Source of the DNA: Mariniphaga sp964559175
Lineage (GTDB): Bacteria > Bacteroidota > Bacteroidia > Bacteroidales > Prolixibacteraceae
NCBI GenBank assembly: GCA_964559175.1
Contig: CAZLGT010000011.1
Location: 1 to 64,000 of the forward strand
DNA length: 64,000 bases
Reading direction: 5' to 3'
The translations under genes were made by a program, and so were the position numbers. The notes beneath the pieces were generated by a model. The model was given only the letters and a program-made list of their open reading frames with translations. It did not search any database and was not told where the DNA came from. Of the stretch, positions 1 to 7,784 are shown in pieces (the stretch's first letter is position 1; the number at the start of each line of letters is the position of its first letter).

Positions 1-27
1 AGCAACGGGAAAACGACCATCAGGGTT

Positions 28-110
28 ACCGCCAGAGGCGGTTTCGTTCAACTTGTTTGTCTGTTCATATTTTCCGAATCCACTGAACACTATTTGTTGG
101 ATATGTTCAG
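28..110. repeat. Inverted repeats beside the integrase gene
   Basis: Two dyads lie just beyond the 3' end of the integrase gene. The first is ACCGCC, AGA, GGCGGT at 28-42. The second is CTGAACA (83-89) and TGTTCAG (104-110), separated by 14 bases, with a further TGTTCA at 62-67. There is no T-run in the reading direction of the integrase, so a simple terminator is unlikely. Recombination-site arms are one possibility, but the window edge prevents checking for a partner site. Confidence 0.35.
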
Positions 111-118
111 GTTTTGGT

Positions 119-1270
119 TTATATATCAAAATCATTAAAAGGATTTTTTATGTTTTTCAAACTTTTCATACTTACATGGGTGTAAATTTCTGTGGTTCTT
201 GACGACTTGTGTCCCAGCAACTCTTGTATATAGCGTAAATCAGTTCCATTTTCAAGTAAGTGTGTTGCAATACTGTGCCTCAAACAGTGAACAGTAAAAT
301 TATGATTTTCTTTAACACTATTCATGTATTTTTCAAAAATGTTTTGCAGGCTGGTTGCCGAATAAGGCTTCCCCTTTAAATAGCTTTCAATCAGCCAGGT
401 TTGGGGCTGTTTTTGCCTGATGTAGTCAGCCATCATTTTTTCCAGTTTATCCGGCAATGGCAATACCCGGTCTTTTTTTCCTTTCGAATTAAAAACAGTT
501 ACGGTTTTCCGGTAAAAATCAATAGCAGTCAGTTTTAAATTTAATAACTCGCTTCTGCGCAATCCCAATCCATAAATTGTACTAAGCGCCAGTTTATGCT
601 TCGGGTTTGAAATGGTGGCCAGCATTTCTTTTACTATTTCCAGGGGAATTACTTTAGGCAATGGCCTGCTTTTTCTGGGGCGTTCAATATTTTCAATTTC
701 AATTTTCCTGCTCGAATTCCACGTGTAAAACTTTTTCAGCGCACTGATGGTCTGGTTCTGAAACGTGGCGCTTAGGTTGTTTTTCAGAATAAACTCGCTA
801 TTGAATGATGTGATATGCTGTGTTGTTATTTGCTCAGGTTTGACGTCTGAATAATAACCAAAAAAAATTCCGAGTTGATGGATATAGGTTTTTACTGTAT
901 TTTCACCATAGCGGCCCTGCTCCAACCACTTTTCAAAATCATCGATTTTTTCCCGGATTTCTGGCTGAATTCGTTTTTTCATTGCAGCCGGGCTGTATTT
1001 TTTTTCTTCACTTTTTTGGGGTTGCTGCGAATTTTTATTTAGCACCGCCGAATAATCAATCCATGCCACCGGTCTCATTGCCGTAAAAAATTTACCCAGG
1101 TCAAATTTGTCTTTTGGGATGTACCAGCAGTTCATGGTGGCGCTCCAGCGCGCGTTGGTGCGGGCTTTCAGCTCGTTAATCAATTCGCTGTTGTAAGCAA
1201 ATTCAACTTTAACTACCGGCTGTTCGCGGTGCATTGCGTTGCTGAGCGTTATTTTTGGTGTTTCGTTCAA
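119..1270 (-). CDS. Tyrosine recombinase / site-specific integrase
   Basis: A cytoplasmic DNA strand-exchange enzyme of the XerC/XerD/phage integrase family, 383 residues. The catalytic set is visible: Arg238 in GLRRSEL, a probable beta-hairpin Lys263 in SKGKKDR, His328 and Arg331 in HCLRH, His354 in LLGHKSS, and the nucleophile Tyr363 in EIYTHVS. Residues about 110-200 form the SAM-like core-binding domain. The first 75 or so residues (with an RWS..CWYIP motif) are an extra N-terminal domain not found in XerD. The 1270 start is a TTG; an ATG lies at 1234, so the start is uncertain. It stands alone, divergent from the next gene, with inverted repeats beyond its end. It could belong to a mobile element cut by the window edge or be a solitary chromosomal recombinase. 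Confidence 0.93.
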   Translation of the reverse strand: MNETPKITLSNAMHREQPVVKVEFAYNSELINELKARTNARWSATMNCWYIPKDKFDLGKFFTAMRPVAWIDYSAVLNKNSQQPQKSEEKKYSPAAMKKRIQPEIREKIDDFEKWLEQGRYGENTVKTYIHQLGIFFGYYSDVKPEQITTQHITSFNSEFILKNNLSATFQNQTISALKKFYTWNSSRKIEIENIERPRKSRPLPKVIPLEIVKEMLATISNPKHKLALSTIYGLGLRRSELLNLKLTAIDFYRKTVTVFNSKGKKDRVLPLPDKLEKMMADYIRQKQPQTWLIESYLKGKPYSATSLQNIFEKYMNSVKENHNFTVHCLRHSIATHLLENGTDLRYIQELLGHKSSRTTEIYTHVSMKSLKNIKNPFNDFDI

Positions 1271-1398
1271 TTACTGCTTTTTGGTTTTCAGGTTTTAAAA
1301 GTAAAAAATGTAAAAACAAAAAGCAACAGCAGAAGAAAATTTTATTTGCATAAGGAATAAAATGGCCCCTGTAAAAATGCATTTTCCTTCATTTTGGT

Positions 1399-1406
1399 TA
1401 GTTTTG
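1399..1406 (+). promoter_or_regulatory. Putative -7 box for the B3/B4 gene
   Basis: TAGTTTTG matches the Bacteroidota -7 consensus TAnnTTTG and lies 17 bases before the ATG at 1424. No clear -33 TTTG is seen at the usual spacing. Confidence 0.4.
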
Positions 1407-1423
1407 GGGCATAAAAAACAAAA

Positions 1424-2086
1424 ATGGTACCTGTTTCCGTTTCAAAAGAGTTGAAATCCCTTGTGCCCGGGCTTAACCTTTCGTGCATTGAGTGTGATGT
1501 GTTGGTGCACGAAGAAAACGGGGAATTGTGGTCTGAAATTGAAAAAAGAACGGGTGAGCTGGCTGCTTCGCTGAAAGTGGAAAATATAAGCCGCTTACCG
1601 GCCATTGCAGTGTCGCGGCGCGGGTACAAAGCCTGTGGGAAAGACCCGGCCCGCTACCGCTTGTCGGCCGAAGCGCTGTTGCGTCGTACGGTTCAGGGCA
1701 AAGGATTGTACCGTGTAAACAATGTGGTTGATTTACTCAACCTGGTGTCCGTTTCCACCGGTTTTTCCATTGGCGGTTACGATGCTGAAAAAATTGAAGG
1801 AGATGTGATATTCGGCATTGGCCGTGAAAAAGAACCCTACGAAGGCATTGGCCGCGGTGAACTGAACATTGAATCGCTGCCGGTTTTTCGCGATAGCCTG
1901 GGCGCTTTTGGCTCGCCAACCAGCGATTCGGTGCGAACTGCTGTAACTAACAAAACACGCCGGTTTTTGATGATAATTGTCGATTTTGGCGCATTGCCCG
2001 GGCTTGAAAAAGCTGCCGAAATGGCCGTTAGCCTGCTGAAAAAATATGCGGGCGCAAACAATTTGGAAATGAAGAAATTAGATTAA
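1424..2086 (+). CDS. B3/B4 tRNA-binding domain protein
   Basis: A 220-residue free-standing B3/4 domain, the fold that forms the editing module of the phenylalanyl-tRNA synthetase beta subunit. The family hallmark block SRRGYKACGKDPARYR (about 64-79) is present, followed by an RTVQGKGLYRVNNVVDL stretch typical of these single-domain proteins. No synthetase catalytic domain is attached. By family analogy it may bind or proofread aminoacyl-tRNA, but the function of the stand-alone versions is not established. The next gene starts directly after its stop codon (2087), so the two are probably one transcript. The ATG at 1424 has a plausible -7 box upstream. Confidence 0.88.
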   Translation: MVPVSVSKELKSLVPGLNLSCIECDVLVHEENGELWSEIEKRTGELAASLKVENISRLPAIAVSRRGYKACGKDPARYRLSAEALLRRTVQGKGLYRVNNVVDLLNLVSVSTGFSIGGYDAEKIEGDVIFGIGREKEPYEGIGRGELNIESLPVFRDSLGAFGSPTSDSVRTAVTNKTRRFLMIIVDFGALPGLEKAAEMAVSLLKKYAGANNLEMKKLD

Positions 2087-2638
2087 ATGAAAAAAATAAG
2101 TGCTTTCATACTGAAGTTGCTGGGCTGGAAAGTCAGGGGTTCTGTGGCACCCGAGCCCAAATGTATCATCATTGGCGTGCCGCACACCAGTTCATGGGAT
2201 TTTGTAGTTTCTTACCTGTTTTACGCTTCGGTGGGCGGCAAAGCCAGTATTTTGGTAAAAAAAGAGTTTTTTTTCTGGCCTGCCGGCTGGTTTGTCCGTA
2301 AAATGGGTGGAGTGCCTATTGACCGCTCCAAAGGGGCCAACGTAATCCGCCAGGCTGTTCACCTTTTTAACACCATGGACCACCTGCACCTGGCCATGAC
2401 CCCCGAGGGAACCCGAAAACGTGTGGTTCGCTGGAAAGCCGGATTCCACACCATTGCCAAACTGGCCAATGTGCCCGTTTACCTGGGCAGCTTCGACTGG
2501 GGCCGGAAAGAGGTTACCATCGGCGAAAAATTTGAACTCACCGACGATGCCCAAGCCGACATCCGCCGCATGAAAGATTATTACCGCGAAAAAGGCATCC
2601 AGGGGAAGTTCCCCCAAAATTTTACAACGGAATACTAG
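2087..2638 (+). CDS. 1-acyl-sn-glycerol-3-phosphate acyltransferase-like protein
   Basis: A 183-residue PlsC/LPLAT-family acyltransferase. The HX4D catalytic motif is His33-TSSW-Asp38, and the substrate-binding motif is TPEGTR (about 105-110), preceded by GGVPIDRSKG (about 74-83). These are the standard blocks of enzymes that acylate lysophospholipids or related acceptors at the membrane. At this length it is a short member without the long N-terminal membrane part of PlsC, similar to small Bacteroidota acyltransferases. It abuts the B3/B4 gene with no gap, implying cotranscription. The acceptor cannot be told from sequence. Two different heptamer tandem repeats follow the stop. Confidence 0.88.
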   Translation: MKKISAFILKLLGWKVRGSVAPEPKCIIIGVPHTSSWDFVVSYLFYASVGGKASILVKKEFFFWPAGWFVRKMGGVPIDRSKGANVIRQAVHLFNTMDHLHLAMTPEGTRKRVVRWKAGFHTIAKLANVPVYLGSFDWGRKEVTIGEKFELTDDAQADIRRMKDYYREKGIQGKFPQNFTTEY

Positions 2639-2643
2639 AATAC

Positions 2644-2725
2644 TGGTCATTGGTCATTGGTCATTGGTCATTGGTGAATGGTTAGTTCCATCTTCCGTCT
2701 TCTGTCTTCTGTCTTCTGTCTTCCC
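2644..2725. repeat. Two adjacent 7-bp tandem repeats
   Basis: Four perfect copies of TGGTCAT (2644-2671) are followed by two degenerate ones (to 2685). After five bases comes a second array: TCTTCCG, three copies of TCTTCTG, and TCTTCCC (2691-2725). Both have a period of exactly seven bases. They fill the gap between two convergent genes. No coding role is apparent. Confidence 0.9.
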
Positions 2726-2731
2726 ACTTCC

Positions 2732-4051
2732 TTACTCACTGTACCAGTTTATTTTCCGTGTAACGAACATGGTAAGGGCCAGCACCACAAACAACCCAAT
2801 GCTTCCCGCCAAAAGTGCATAAGTTTCCAGTTGCATCAGCACGTAAATAAATCCGAAAGAGAAAGTTAAAATCAGGGTTTGAATAAACGCATAAAGCCAT
2901 GTTTTCAGAAAAGTGCGGGAATAGAGCAGTATCATTATCAAAACCGACAGGGCTGAAATCAGGTATGCCAGGTTAAATCCCAGTTGTTCGGAGATGGAAA
3001 GCAGCAGAAGGTAAAACACCAGTACTGCAAACCCCACCAGAATGTACTGAAACGGATGAATTTTCTGTTTGGTTATGATCTCATTAAGGAAAAATGAAAG
3101 AAAAACGAACAGAATGACCAAAATGCCATATTTTGCGGCGCGCGAACTCTTTTGGTAATGGTCGGCAACCGTTATCAGTTTTACGCCAAAATCGGCATCG
3201 GTAACCCGGTATTCATCTTGTTTCCATTGCTGCGGAAAGTTGCGGTTAAAATCCAGCACTTTCCACGAAGCAGTGAAACCCTCTTTGTTAATCGCATGTT
3301 CGGCAGGCAGAAAACTTCCGGTAAATCCGGGATCGTTCCATGCCGAATGAAGTGTTACTTCGGTGGTTTCGCCAAGGGGTGCAAAGTTCAGCGATTCGGA
3401 TCCTTTCAGGTTGAGGGAAAACTGAAAATGTGCAGGAAAATCCTGTTGCGAAAGCTGTGGCATTGGCAGGGAAATTCCGGTGCTGCCAACCAGTTTGTTT
3501 TCCATTCCCGGCGAAAAGGCATAAACCGAATCGTTCCATGCAAACTCAATCCGGTTATTGATTCCGCGCAAATCATGAACAGCCACCAGAATTTTTGCTT
3601 TTTCCCACAAAATGTCTTCAGGATGAATTTTTAACGCATTCAACTCTGAAACATCGAAATGCCCGGCTATTGTCATTTCCGATTCATATACCACCGTTTC
3701 ATAAATGCTTCGTTTTCTTTTTTCAGGAAAAATTTGCCCGTCAATTTTCAGGTTTTCAGGTAAAAGGTAGAATTCTTTTTCGTTGTTTATTTCTTTACCG
3801 TTACTGTCCGTGGTTTGTTCAAAATAGGGAATGGTAAGCATCGGGCCTCTTACCGTTTGGTCCGCCGACCACGATTGCATCACCTCTCTGGAGCTTTCTT
3901 CAGCCGTGTGTTGCCGCTGCCCGATTAAATCCAGAATCATAAATTTTGGCACGAGCAGGGCAATGGTAATCATGCCGATAATCAACACTTTAAGTGTAAT
4001 TTGCCAGTTGATGGACTTTGGTTTGTTTTGCGACGATTCTTTCGTTTCCAT
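2732..4051 (-). CDS. creD: Cell envelope integrity inner-membrane protein CreD
   Basis: A 439-residue CreD-family inner-membrane protein. One hydrophobic segment lies near the N-terminus (about 17-39). A large extracytoplasmic domain beginning with the family's RGPMLTIPY motif follows, then a cluster of four or five membrane helices from about residue 318 to the end. In enterobacteria CreD belongs to the CreBC regulon and affects envelope integrity and colicin tolerance; the molecular activity is unknown. Here there is no creBC. Instead the gene lies directly downstream of a winged-helix regulator, and a palindrome 34-50 bases before its ATG is nearly identical to one before the regulator operon, suggesting local control. 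Length is normal for the family. Confidence 0.92.
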   Translation of the reverse strand: METKESSQNKPKSINWQITLKVLIIGMITIALLVPKFMILDLIGQRQHTAEESSREVMQSWSADQTVRGPMLTIPYFEQTTDSNGKEINNEKEFYLLPENLKIDGQIFPEKRKRSIYETVVYESEMTIAGHFDVSELNALKIHPEDILWEKAKILVAVHDLRGINNRIEFAWNDSVYAFSPGMENKLVGSTGISLPMPQLSQQDFPAHFQFSLNLKGSESLNFAPLGETTEVTLHSAWNDPGFTGSFLPAEHAINKEGFTASWKVLDFNRNFPQQWKQDEYRVTDADFGVKLITVADHYQKSSRAAKYGILVILFVFLSFFLNEIITKQKIHPFQYILVGFAVLVFYLLLLSISEQLGFNLAYLISALSVLIMILLYSRTFLKTWLYAFIQTLILTFSFGFIYVLMQLETYALLAGSIGLFVVLALTMFVTRKINWYSE

Positions 4052-4084
4052 GTTTTTTCTTTTTAAATTGTGTTAATCAAAGAG

Positions 4085-4101
4085 CTTTGAAATTCAAAGT
4101 A
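4085..4101. promoter_or_regulatory. Operator-like palindrome before creD
   Basis: CTTTGAA, A, TTCAAAG is a perfect dyad at 4085-4099, followed by TA. The 17-base block matches the one at 5051-5067 at all but one position, and the similarity continues over the next ten or so bases (AGAAATAAAA). On the minus strand the upstream arm reads TACTTTG, close to a TAnnTTTG -7 box, so a bound protein would cover the promoter. It lies in the 65-base gap between the regulator's stop codon and creD. Confidence 0.65.
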
Positions 4102-4116
4102 TAGAAATAAAAAAAA

Positions 4117-4413
4117 TTAAAGTTGTCTCAATATCTCTTCAAGTGCCTTCAAATGATTTTCAAAAGCTTCGGCGCCTTCAGGCGTTATTTCGTAACTGGT
4201 ATTTGGTTTTCGGTTTTTAAATCGTTTTATAACGGCAATGTAACCGGTAGTTTCAAGCGATTTGATATGGCTGGCCAGGTTGCCGTCGGTAACTTCGAGT
4301 ACCTCTTTCAGTTGATTGAACGAAGCCCGCGAATTCACCGATAAAACCGACATAATTCCCAGCCGAATTTTGTTGTCGAATGCTTTATTCAGATTTTGAA
4401 AACTGTTTTTCAC
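4117..4413 (-). CDS. Winged-helix transcriptional regulator
   Basis: A 98-residue single-domain winged-helix protein, probably repressor-like. The helix-turn-helix spans NQLKEVLEVTDGNLASHIKS, and the wing carries KRFKNRKPNTSYEITPEG, the pattern of small Bacteroidota regulators of the ArsR/MarR-like winged-helix group. I place the start at the GTG at 4413: it overlaps the TGA of the upstream membrane protein (GTGA), whereas the longer upstream frame would run deep inside that gene. There is no ligand or dimer-sensing domain beyond the wing and a C-terminal helix. It sits between a membrane protein and creD, and matching palindromes before both units are the likely binding sites (inference). 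Confidence 0.85.
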   Translation of the reverse strand: MKNSFQNLNKAFDNKIRLGIMSVLSVNSRASFNQLKEVLEVTDGNLASHIKSLETTGYIAVIKRFKNRKPNTSYEITPEGAEAFENHLKALEEILRQL

Positions 4414-5039
4414 CCCTTTACTTTTTTTGATTTGTGTTCGTACCGGAAATACATTACCGTACCGTAAATGATATGGATTACACCGAAACCAAGTGCCCAA
4501 AACAGCAATCCCAGGGAAGGAAACAGTGCTGCCAGAATTCCCAGTGAAACCTGAATTAATCCCATAAAAAAGATTTCCTGACGGGTGAATTTGGCGGCGT
4601 TTATAAGAGCCAGTCCGTAAAAAATCAGACAGCCGGGGGCGGCGATTTCATAAATTCCTTTGAAAACGAATATCAATATGAAAACACCACCGGCAGTTAA
4701 CGGAATAGCCAGATTTAACAACATGAGCCTTGAACCCGGATTCCAGATTTTTGTGCCAGCCTTTTTGGCCCTGCGGTAAGTAAGCAGAGTTACGGTTAGC
4801 AAGGATAAAAACAGGATTATCGCAGCTATATAAATCAGGTCAGCCACAATATTTGTCCCAAATAGCCAGCCGAACAATTTGTTTGAATAAACGAGGCTTT
4901 CCGCCAAAAAAGCTCCCAGAAGAGCATATATCCCCACAAGGACTCCCGATAATCCGCTTAAAGAAAGGAACCGGCTCGATTCTTCCATCATCTTTCGGAT
5001 TTCTTTAATTTCAGCTAAGTAATTTTCCGTGGTTTTCAT
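4410..5039 (-). CDS. Multi-pass membrane protein of unknown function
   Basis: A 209-residue integral membrane protein with about six hydrophobic helices between residues 28 and 196, a charged N-terminal cytoplasmic stretch (NYLAEIKEIRKMMEESSRF) and a basic C-terminus. I do not recognise a defined family beyond its regular partnership with a small winged-helix regulator in Bacteroidota. The start is set at the ATG at 5039, giving MKTTENYL; the open frame extends further upstream, but that extension crosses the operator-like palindrome and promoter. Its stop overlaps the regulator's GTG start by four bases, so the two are translationally coupled. It may be the signal-sensing or effector partner of the regulator, which is only inference. 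Confidence 0.8.
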   Translation of the reverse strand: MKTTENYLAEIKEIRKMMEESSRFLSLSGLSGVLVGIYALLGAFLAESLVYSNKLFGWLFGTNIVADLIYIAAIILFLSLLTVTLLTYRRAKKAGTKIWNPGSRLMLLNLAIPLTAGGVFILIFVFKGIYEIAAPGCLIFYGLALINAAKFTRQEIFFMGLIQVSLGILAALFPSLGLLFWALGFGVIHIIYGTVMYFRYEHKSKKVKG

Positions 5040-5048
5040 TTTTAAAAG

Positions 5049-5067
5049 TACTTTGAAATGCAAAGTA
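5049..5067. promoter_or_regulatory. Operator-like palindrome before the membrane protein/regulator operon
   Basis: TACTTTG, AAATG, CAAAGTA forms a perfect seven-base dyad ending ten bases before the ATG at 5039. Bases 5051-5067 differ from the creD copy (4085-4101) at one position. On the minus strand the first arm resembles a -7 box, so the element could serve autoregulation by the operon's winged-helix protein. Confidence 0.65.
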
Positions 5068-5149
5068 AAGAAATAAAATGAAAATTTCAAACCATGAATA
5101 CAGATTTCTTACAAAAAAAAACAATTCAGTCTTTTGGGGAATGAGAATT

Positions 5150-6415
5150 TCAGATTAAAAACTGAAACAAATCGGGTTTTTCGTTCAGGTATTCAAATAC
5201 GAAATCGTGTTCATCCATTCGCTGAACAAGGCCGTTAAAATCCTCTTTTTTCTGCACTTCGATTCCGATAACGGCAGGTCCTTTTTCGCGGCTGGTTTTT
5301 TTGGAATATTCGAAATGGGTGATGTCGTCGGTGGGGCCGAGTACCAAATCAACAAATGTGCGCAATGCCCCGGCCCGCTGTGGAAAGCGAACAATGAAGT
5401 AATGTTTCAGTCCTTCGAAAAGCAGCGAGCGTTCCTTGATTTCTTCCATGCGGGTAATGTCGTTGTTGCTTCCGCTTACAATGCACACCACATTTTTGCC
5501 TTTAATTTCATTTTTGAACAAATCGAGCGCGGCAATTGAAAGGGCGCCGGCCGGTTCCATTACAATGGCATCGTGATTGTATAGCTCCAGAATTTTGGTG
5601 CAAACACGTCCTTCGGGAATGGTTACCATCTGGTCGGTTACTTTCCGGCATACCGAAAATGATATTTCGCCCACTTTTTTCACAGCCGCGCCATCCACAA
5701 ACTTGTCGATTTCGCCCAGTTCAACTACTTTCCCTGCTTCCAGCGACTTTTGCATGGAAGGCGCCCCGGCAGGTTCCACTCCAATGATTTTCGTTAGCGG
5801 GCTCACCTGCTTAAAGTAAGCACCCACTCCGGCCATCAATCCGCCACCGCCTACCGGAATAAACAGGTAATCGATGGGTTCGTTCGTGTCCTGCAGGATT
5901 TCGAGCCCCACTGTGGCCTGTCCTTCAATAATTTGTTCATCGTCAAACGGATGGATAAAAGCCATTCCCGATTTCCGGCAGTCGCTCAAAGCGGCAGATT
6001 CGGCTGCATCGTAAGTATCTCCGGTCAATACCACCTCCACATTGTTTTTTCCGAACATTTCCACCTGCCGTATTTTTTGACGGGGTGTGGTGGCGGGCAT
6101 ATAAATTTTACCTTTTATATTCAGCTTGCTGCACGAAAAAGCCACGCCCTGTGCATGGTTTCCGGCGCTGGCACAAACAACACCTTTTCCTAAATCTTCT
6201 TTCGGGATTTGGGCAATCTTATTGAATGCGCCCCGGATTTTGTAGGAACGAACGGTTTGCAAGTCTTCCCGTTTCAGCAAAATGCTGGCCTCATATTCTT
6301 CCGAAAGCCCCTGGTTTTGCTGAAGTGGTGTGTGCAAAGCTACTTCGTTCAGAGTAATTTTTGCCCGGTTGATATTCTGTAGCTGAGGGAAGTATGTATT
6401 CATTCGACTTTTCAT
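5150..6415 (-). CDS. ilvA: Threonine ammonia-lyase (threonine deaminase)
   Basis: Converts L-threonine to 2-oxobutanoate and ammonia, the committed step into isoleucine, using PLP in the cytoplasm. 421 residues. The PLP lysine is in VRSYKIRGA (Lys59), and the glycine loop binding the cofactor phosphate is PVGGGGLMAG (about 187-196). A C-terminal ACT-like regulatory domain (about 335-421) is present, indicating the biosynthetic, allosterically controlled form rather than the short catabolic one. The start at 6415 is an ATG; a second ATG 12 bases in is an alternative. It lies downstream of the leu genes in the same orientation but is separated from leuB by a 4-kb cassette on the other strand, and it has its own -7 box. 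Confidence 0.95.
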   Translation of the reverse strand: MKSRMNTYFPQLQNINRAKITLNEVALHTPLQQNQGLSEEYEASILLKREDLQTVRSYKIRGAFNKIAQIPKEDLGKGVVCASAGNHAQGVAFSCSKLNIKGKIYMPATTPRQKIRQVEMFGKNNVEVVLTGDTYDAAESAALSDCRKSGMAFIHPFDDEQIIEGQATVGLEILQDTNEPIDYLFIPVGGGGLMAGVGAYFKQVSPLTKIIGVEPAGAPSMQKSLEAGKVVELGEIDKFVDGAAVKKVGEISFSVCRKVTDQMVTIPEGRVCTKILELYNHDAIVMEPAGALSIAALDLFKNEIKGKNVVCIVSGSNNDITRMEEIKERSLLFEGLKHYFIVRFPQRAGALRTFVDLVLGPTDDITHFEYSKKTSREKGPAVIGIEVQKKEDFNGLVQRMDEHDFVFEYLNEKPDLFQFLI

Positions 6416-6431
6416 TTAAAAATGCTTTATG

Positions 6432-6439
6432 CAAAGATA
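6432..6439 (-). promoter_or_regulatory. Putative -7 box for ilvA
   Basis: Minus-strand TATCTTTG is an exact match to TAnnTTTG, 16 bases before the ilvA ATG. No -33 TTTG at the expected spacing. A short leader with no leader peptide is implied. Confidence 0.5.
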
Positions 6440-6525
6440 ATGATAATCGGTTTGGGATATACAGAATTATAGTTCCTGTAACCTTTATTGGATGGGTGTT
6501 TTTTAATTTAACGATGTCATTTATA

Positions 6526-6583
6526 TTTTAACAAAAAATAGTTGTTAAAAATTTTGACAATAGATTTATTGTCTTTATATTTG
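6526..6583 (+). promoter_or_regulatory. Promoter with two stacked dyads for the ATPase cassette
   Basis: TTTG at 6553-6556, a 19-base spacer and TATATTTG at 6576-6583 form an almost ideal Bacteroidota promoter. Its start point should fall near 6590, leaving a very short leader before 6603. Two perfect inverted repeats surround it: TTTTAACA/TGTTAAAA (6526-6533 and 6543-6550) just upstream of the -33 box, and GACAATA/TATTGTC (6556-6562 and 6567-6573) between the two boxes. TTTGACA also recurs at 6580-6586. The arrangement suggests tight repression. Confidence 0.7.
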
Positions 6584-6602
6584 ACAGTAATTTTGTTGTT
6601 AA

Positions 6603-7784
6603 ATGTATATTGTTATGAGTAAATGGATTCATCCAAAAACCAAAACCGGCGATGCTGTGACCGGTGAAAGTTATCTGCGTCGAGAAAAAATCAATGATTT
6701 ATTTTGGTCATATATAGAAAAAGGTTCTGATGTTTTATTTGTTGCTCCCCGGCGTGTCGGTAAAACATCGATAATGAAAGATTTAGTTGCTACAGCACCT
6801 GTAGGATATATCTGCATTTATAAGGATGTTGAAGGAGCAAAAACAAAGAATTTGTTTTATAAACGAGTTTTTGAAATGCTAATTCAGCGTCTGGAAGGAG
6901 CAAAAAAATACTCGAAATTATTTCTCGGTTGGGTTAGCCAATATGAAATTACGAAGGTAGGAAAAGATAGTGTGGATGTTGGCAGAAAAGAAATTGATTA
7001 TTACAAGGAAGTACTAAATTTATTAAGTGAAGTATCCAAAGCAGGTTTAACGGTGATTCTGTTTGTTGACGAATTTGTGGAAGTTATTTTAAACTTGAGA
7101 AACGCAGGAAAACAAGATGAAGCAATCAGCATTTTACACGAACTTCGTGAGATTCGACATAACTCAGAACTGAAAAATATAATTTTTGTTTATGCCGGTT
7201 CAATTGGGTTACTCAGTGTGGTTAAAGAAATTGGCAGGCCCAAATTAATAAATGATATTGAACCTTTGGATATTGGTTCCTTAAACACAAAAGAAGCTAT
7301 TCAATTAATCAAACAACTTACCAAAGACGCCACCATTCAATATTCAGACGAGAATACTGATTATCTGATTTCCAGAATAGAATACTTGCTGCCCTATTTT
7401 ATTCAGCTTATGATAGCAGAGATCGATCAGATTGCATTTATGTCCGAAAAAACAGAAGTAGATAAAGAATTGATAAATAATGCATTTGAAAAAGTAACAA
7501 AAAATACGGCGAGTTTTGATGACTGGATAAAACGATTAAAAGATTATCAAAAGGAAAATTTCGGATTTGTAAATGCGATCCTTTCTTATTGCGCGCATAA
7601 GGGTCAAATCAATATCCAGAAAATATATAATCTCTCGGTTGGTCATAACAAAGATGAAATCTATAAAGATTTGGTTGACGGACTTGTTCACGATGGATAT
7701 CTGGTTGAAAAAAACAATAATTATCAGTTCTTATCGCCTTTCTTAAAATATTACTGGTTACACAAAAATCCAATTTTAAAATGA
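6603..7784 (+). CDS. AAA-type ATPase with C-terminal winged helix (cassette gene 1)
   Basis: A 393-residue predicted ATPase of the archaeal-ATPase/Orc1-Cdc6-like P-loop group. The Walker A motif is APRRVGKTS (48-56), Walker B is VILFVDEF (151-158, Asp156-Glu157), and a sensor-like strand FVYAGS lies at 195-200. Residues about 316-393 look like a winged helix ending in FLSPFLKYYWLHKN, as is common in this group. No nuclease, protease or membrane effector domain is visible. The start is the ATG at 6603; one at 6615 (MSKWIHP) is a good alternative. The stop overlaps the next gene's ATG (ATGA). The gene is visibly richer in A+T than its amino-acid-biosynthesis neighbours and lies on the opposite strand, suggesting acquisition. 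Biological role unknown. Confidence 0.85.
   Translation: MYIVMSKWIHPKTKTGDAVTGESYLRREKINDLFWSYIEKGSDVLFVAPRRVGKTSIMKDLVATAPVGYICIYKDVEGAKTKNLFYKRVFEMLIQRLEGAKKYSKLFLGWVSQYEITKVGKDSVDVGRKEIDYYKEVLNLLSEVSKAGLTVILFVDEFVEVILNLRNAGKQDEAISILHELREIRHNSELKNIIFVYAGSIGLLSVVKEIGRPKLINDIEPLDIGSLNTKEAIQLIKQLTKDATIQYSDENTDYLISRIEYLLPYFIQLMIAEIDQIAFMSEKTEVDKELINNAFEKVTKNTASFDDWIKRLKDYQKENFGFVNAILSYCAHKGQINIQKIYNLSVGHNKDEIYKDLVDGLVHDGYLVEKNNNYQFLSPFLKYYWLHKNPILK

Noticed and set aside
28..110. attC (integron cassette) site
   Set aside because: The required pair of core sites of the GTTRRRY type with a matching folded strand is not recognisable; only simple dyads are seen.
2678..2869. Small open frame starting in the heptamer repeats
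   Set aside because: It begins in repeat DNA and runs antisense into the 3' end of creD; no support as a gene.
6416..6602. Attenuator leader before ilvA similar to that of leuA
   Set aside because: No short Ile-rich frame or terminator pair on the minus strand in this gap; the -7 box lies only 16 bases from the ATG.
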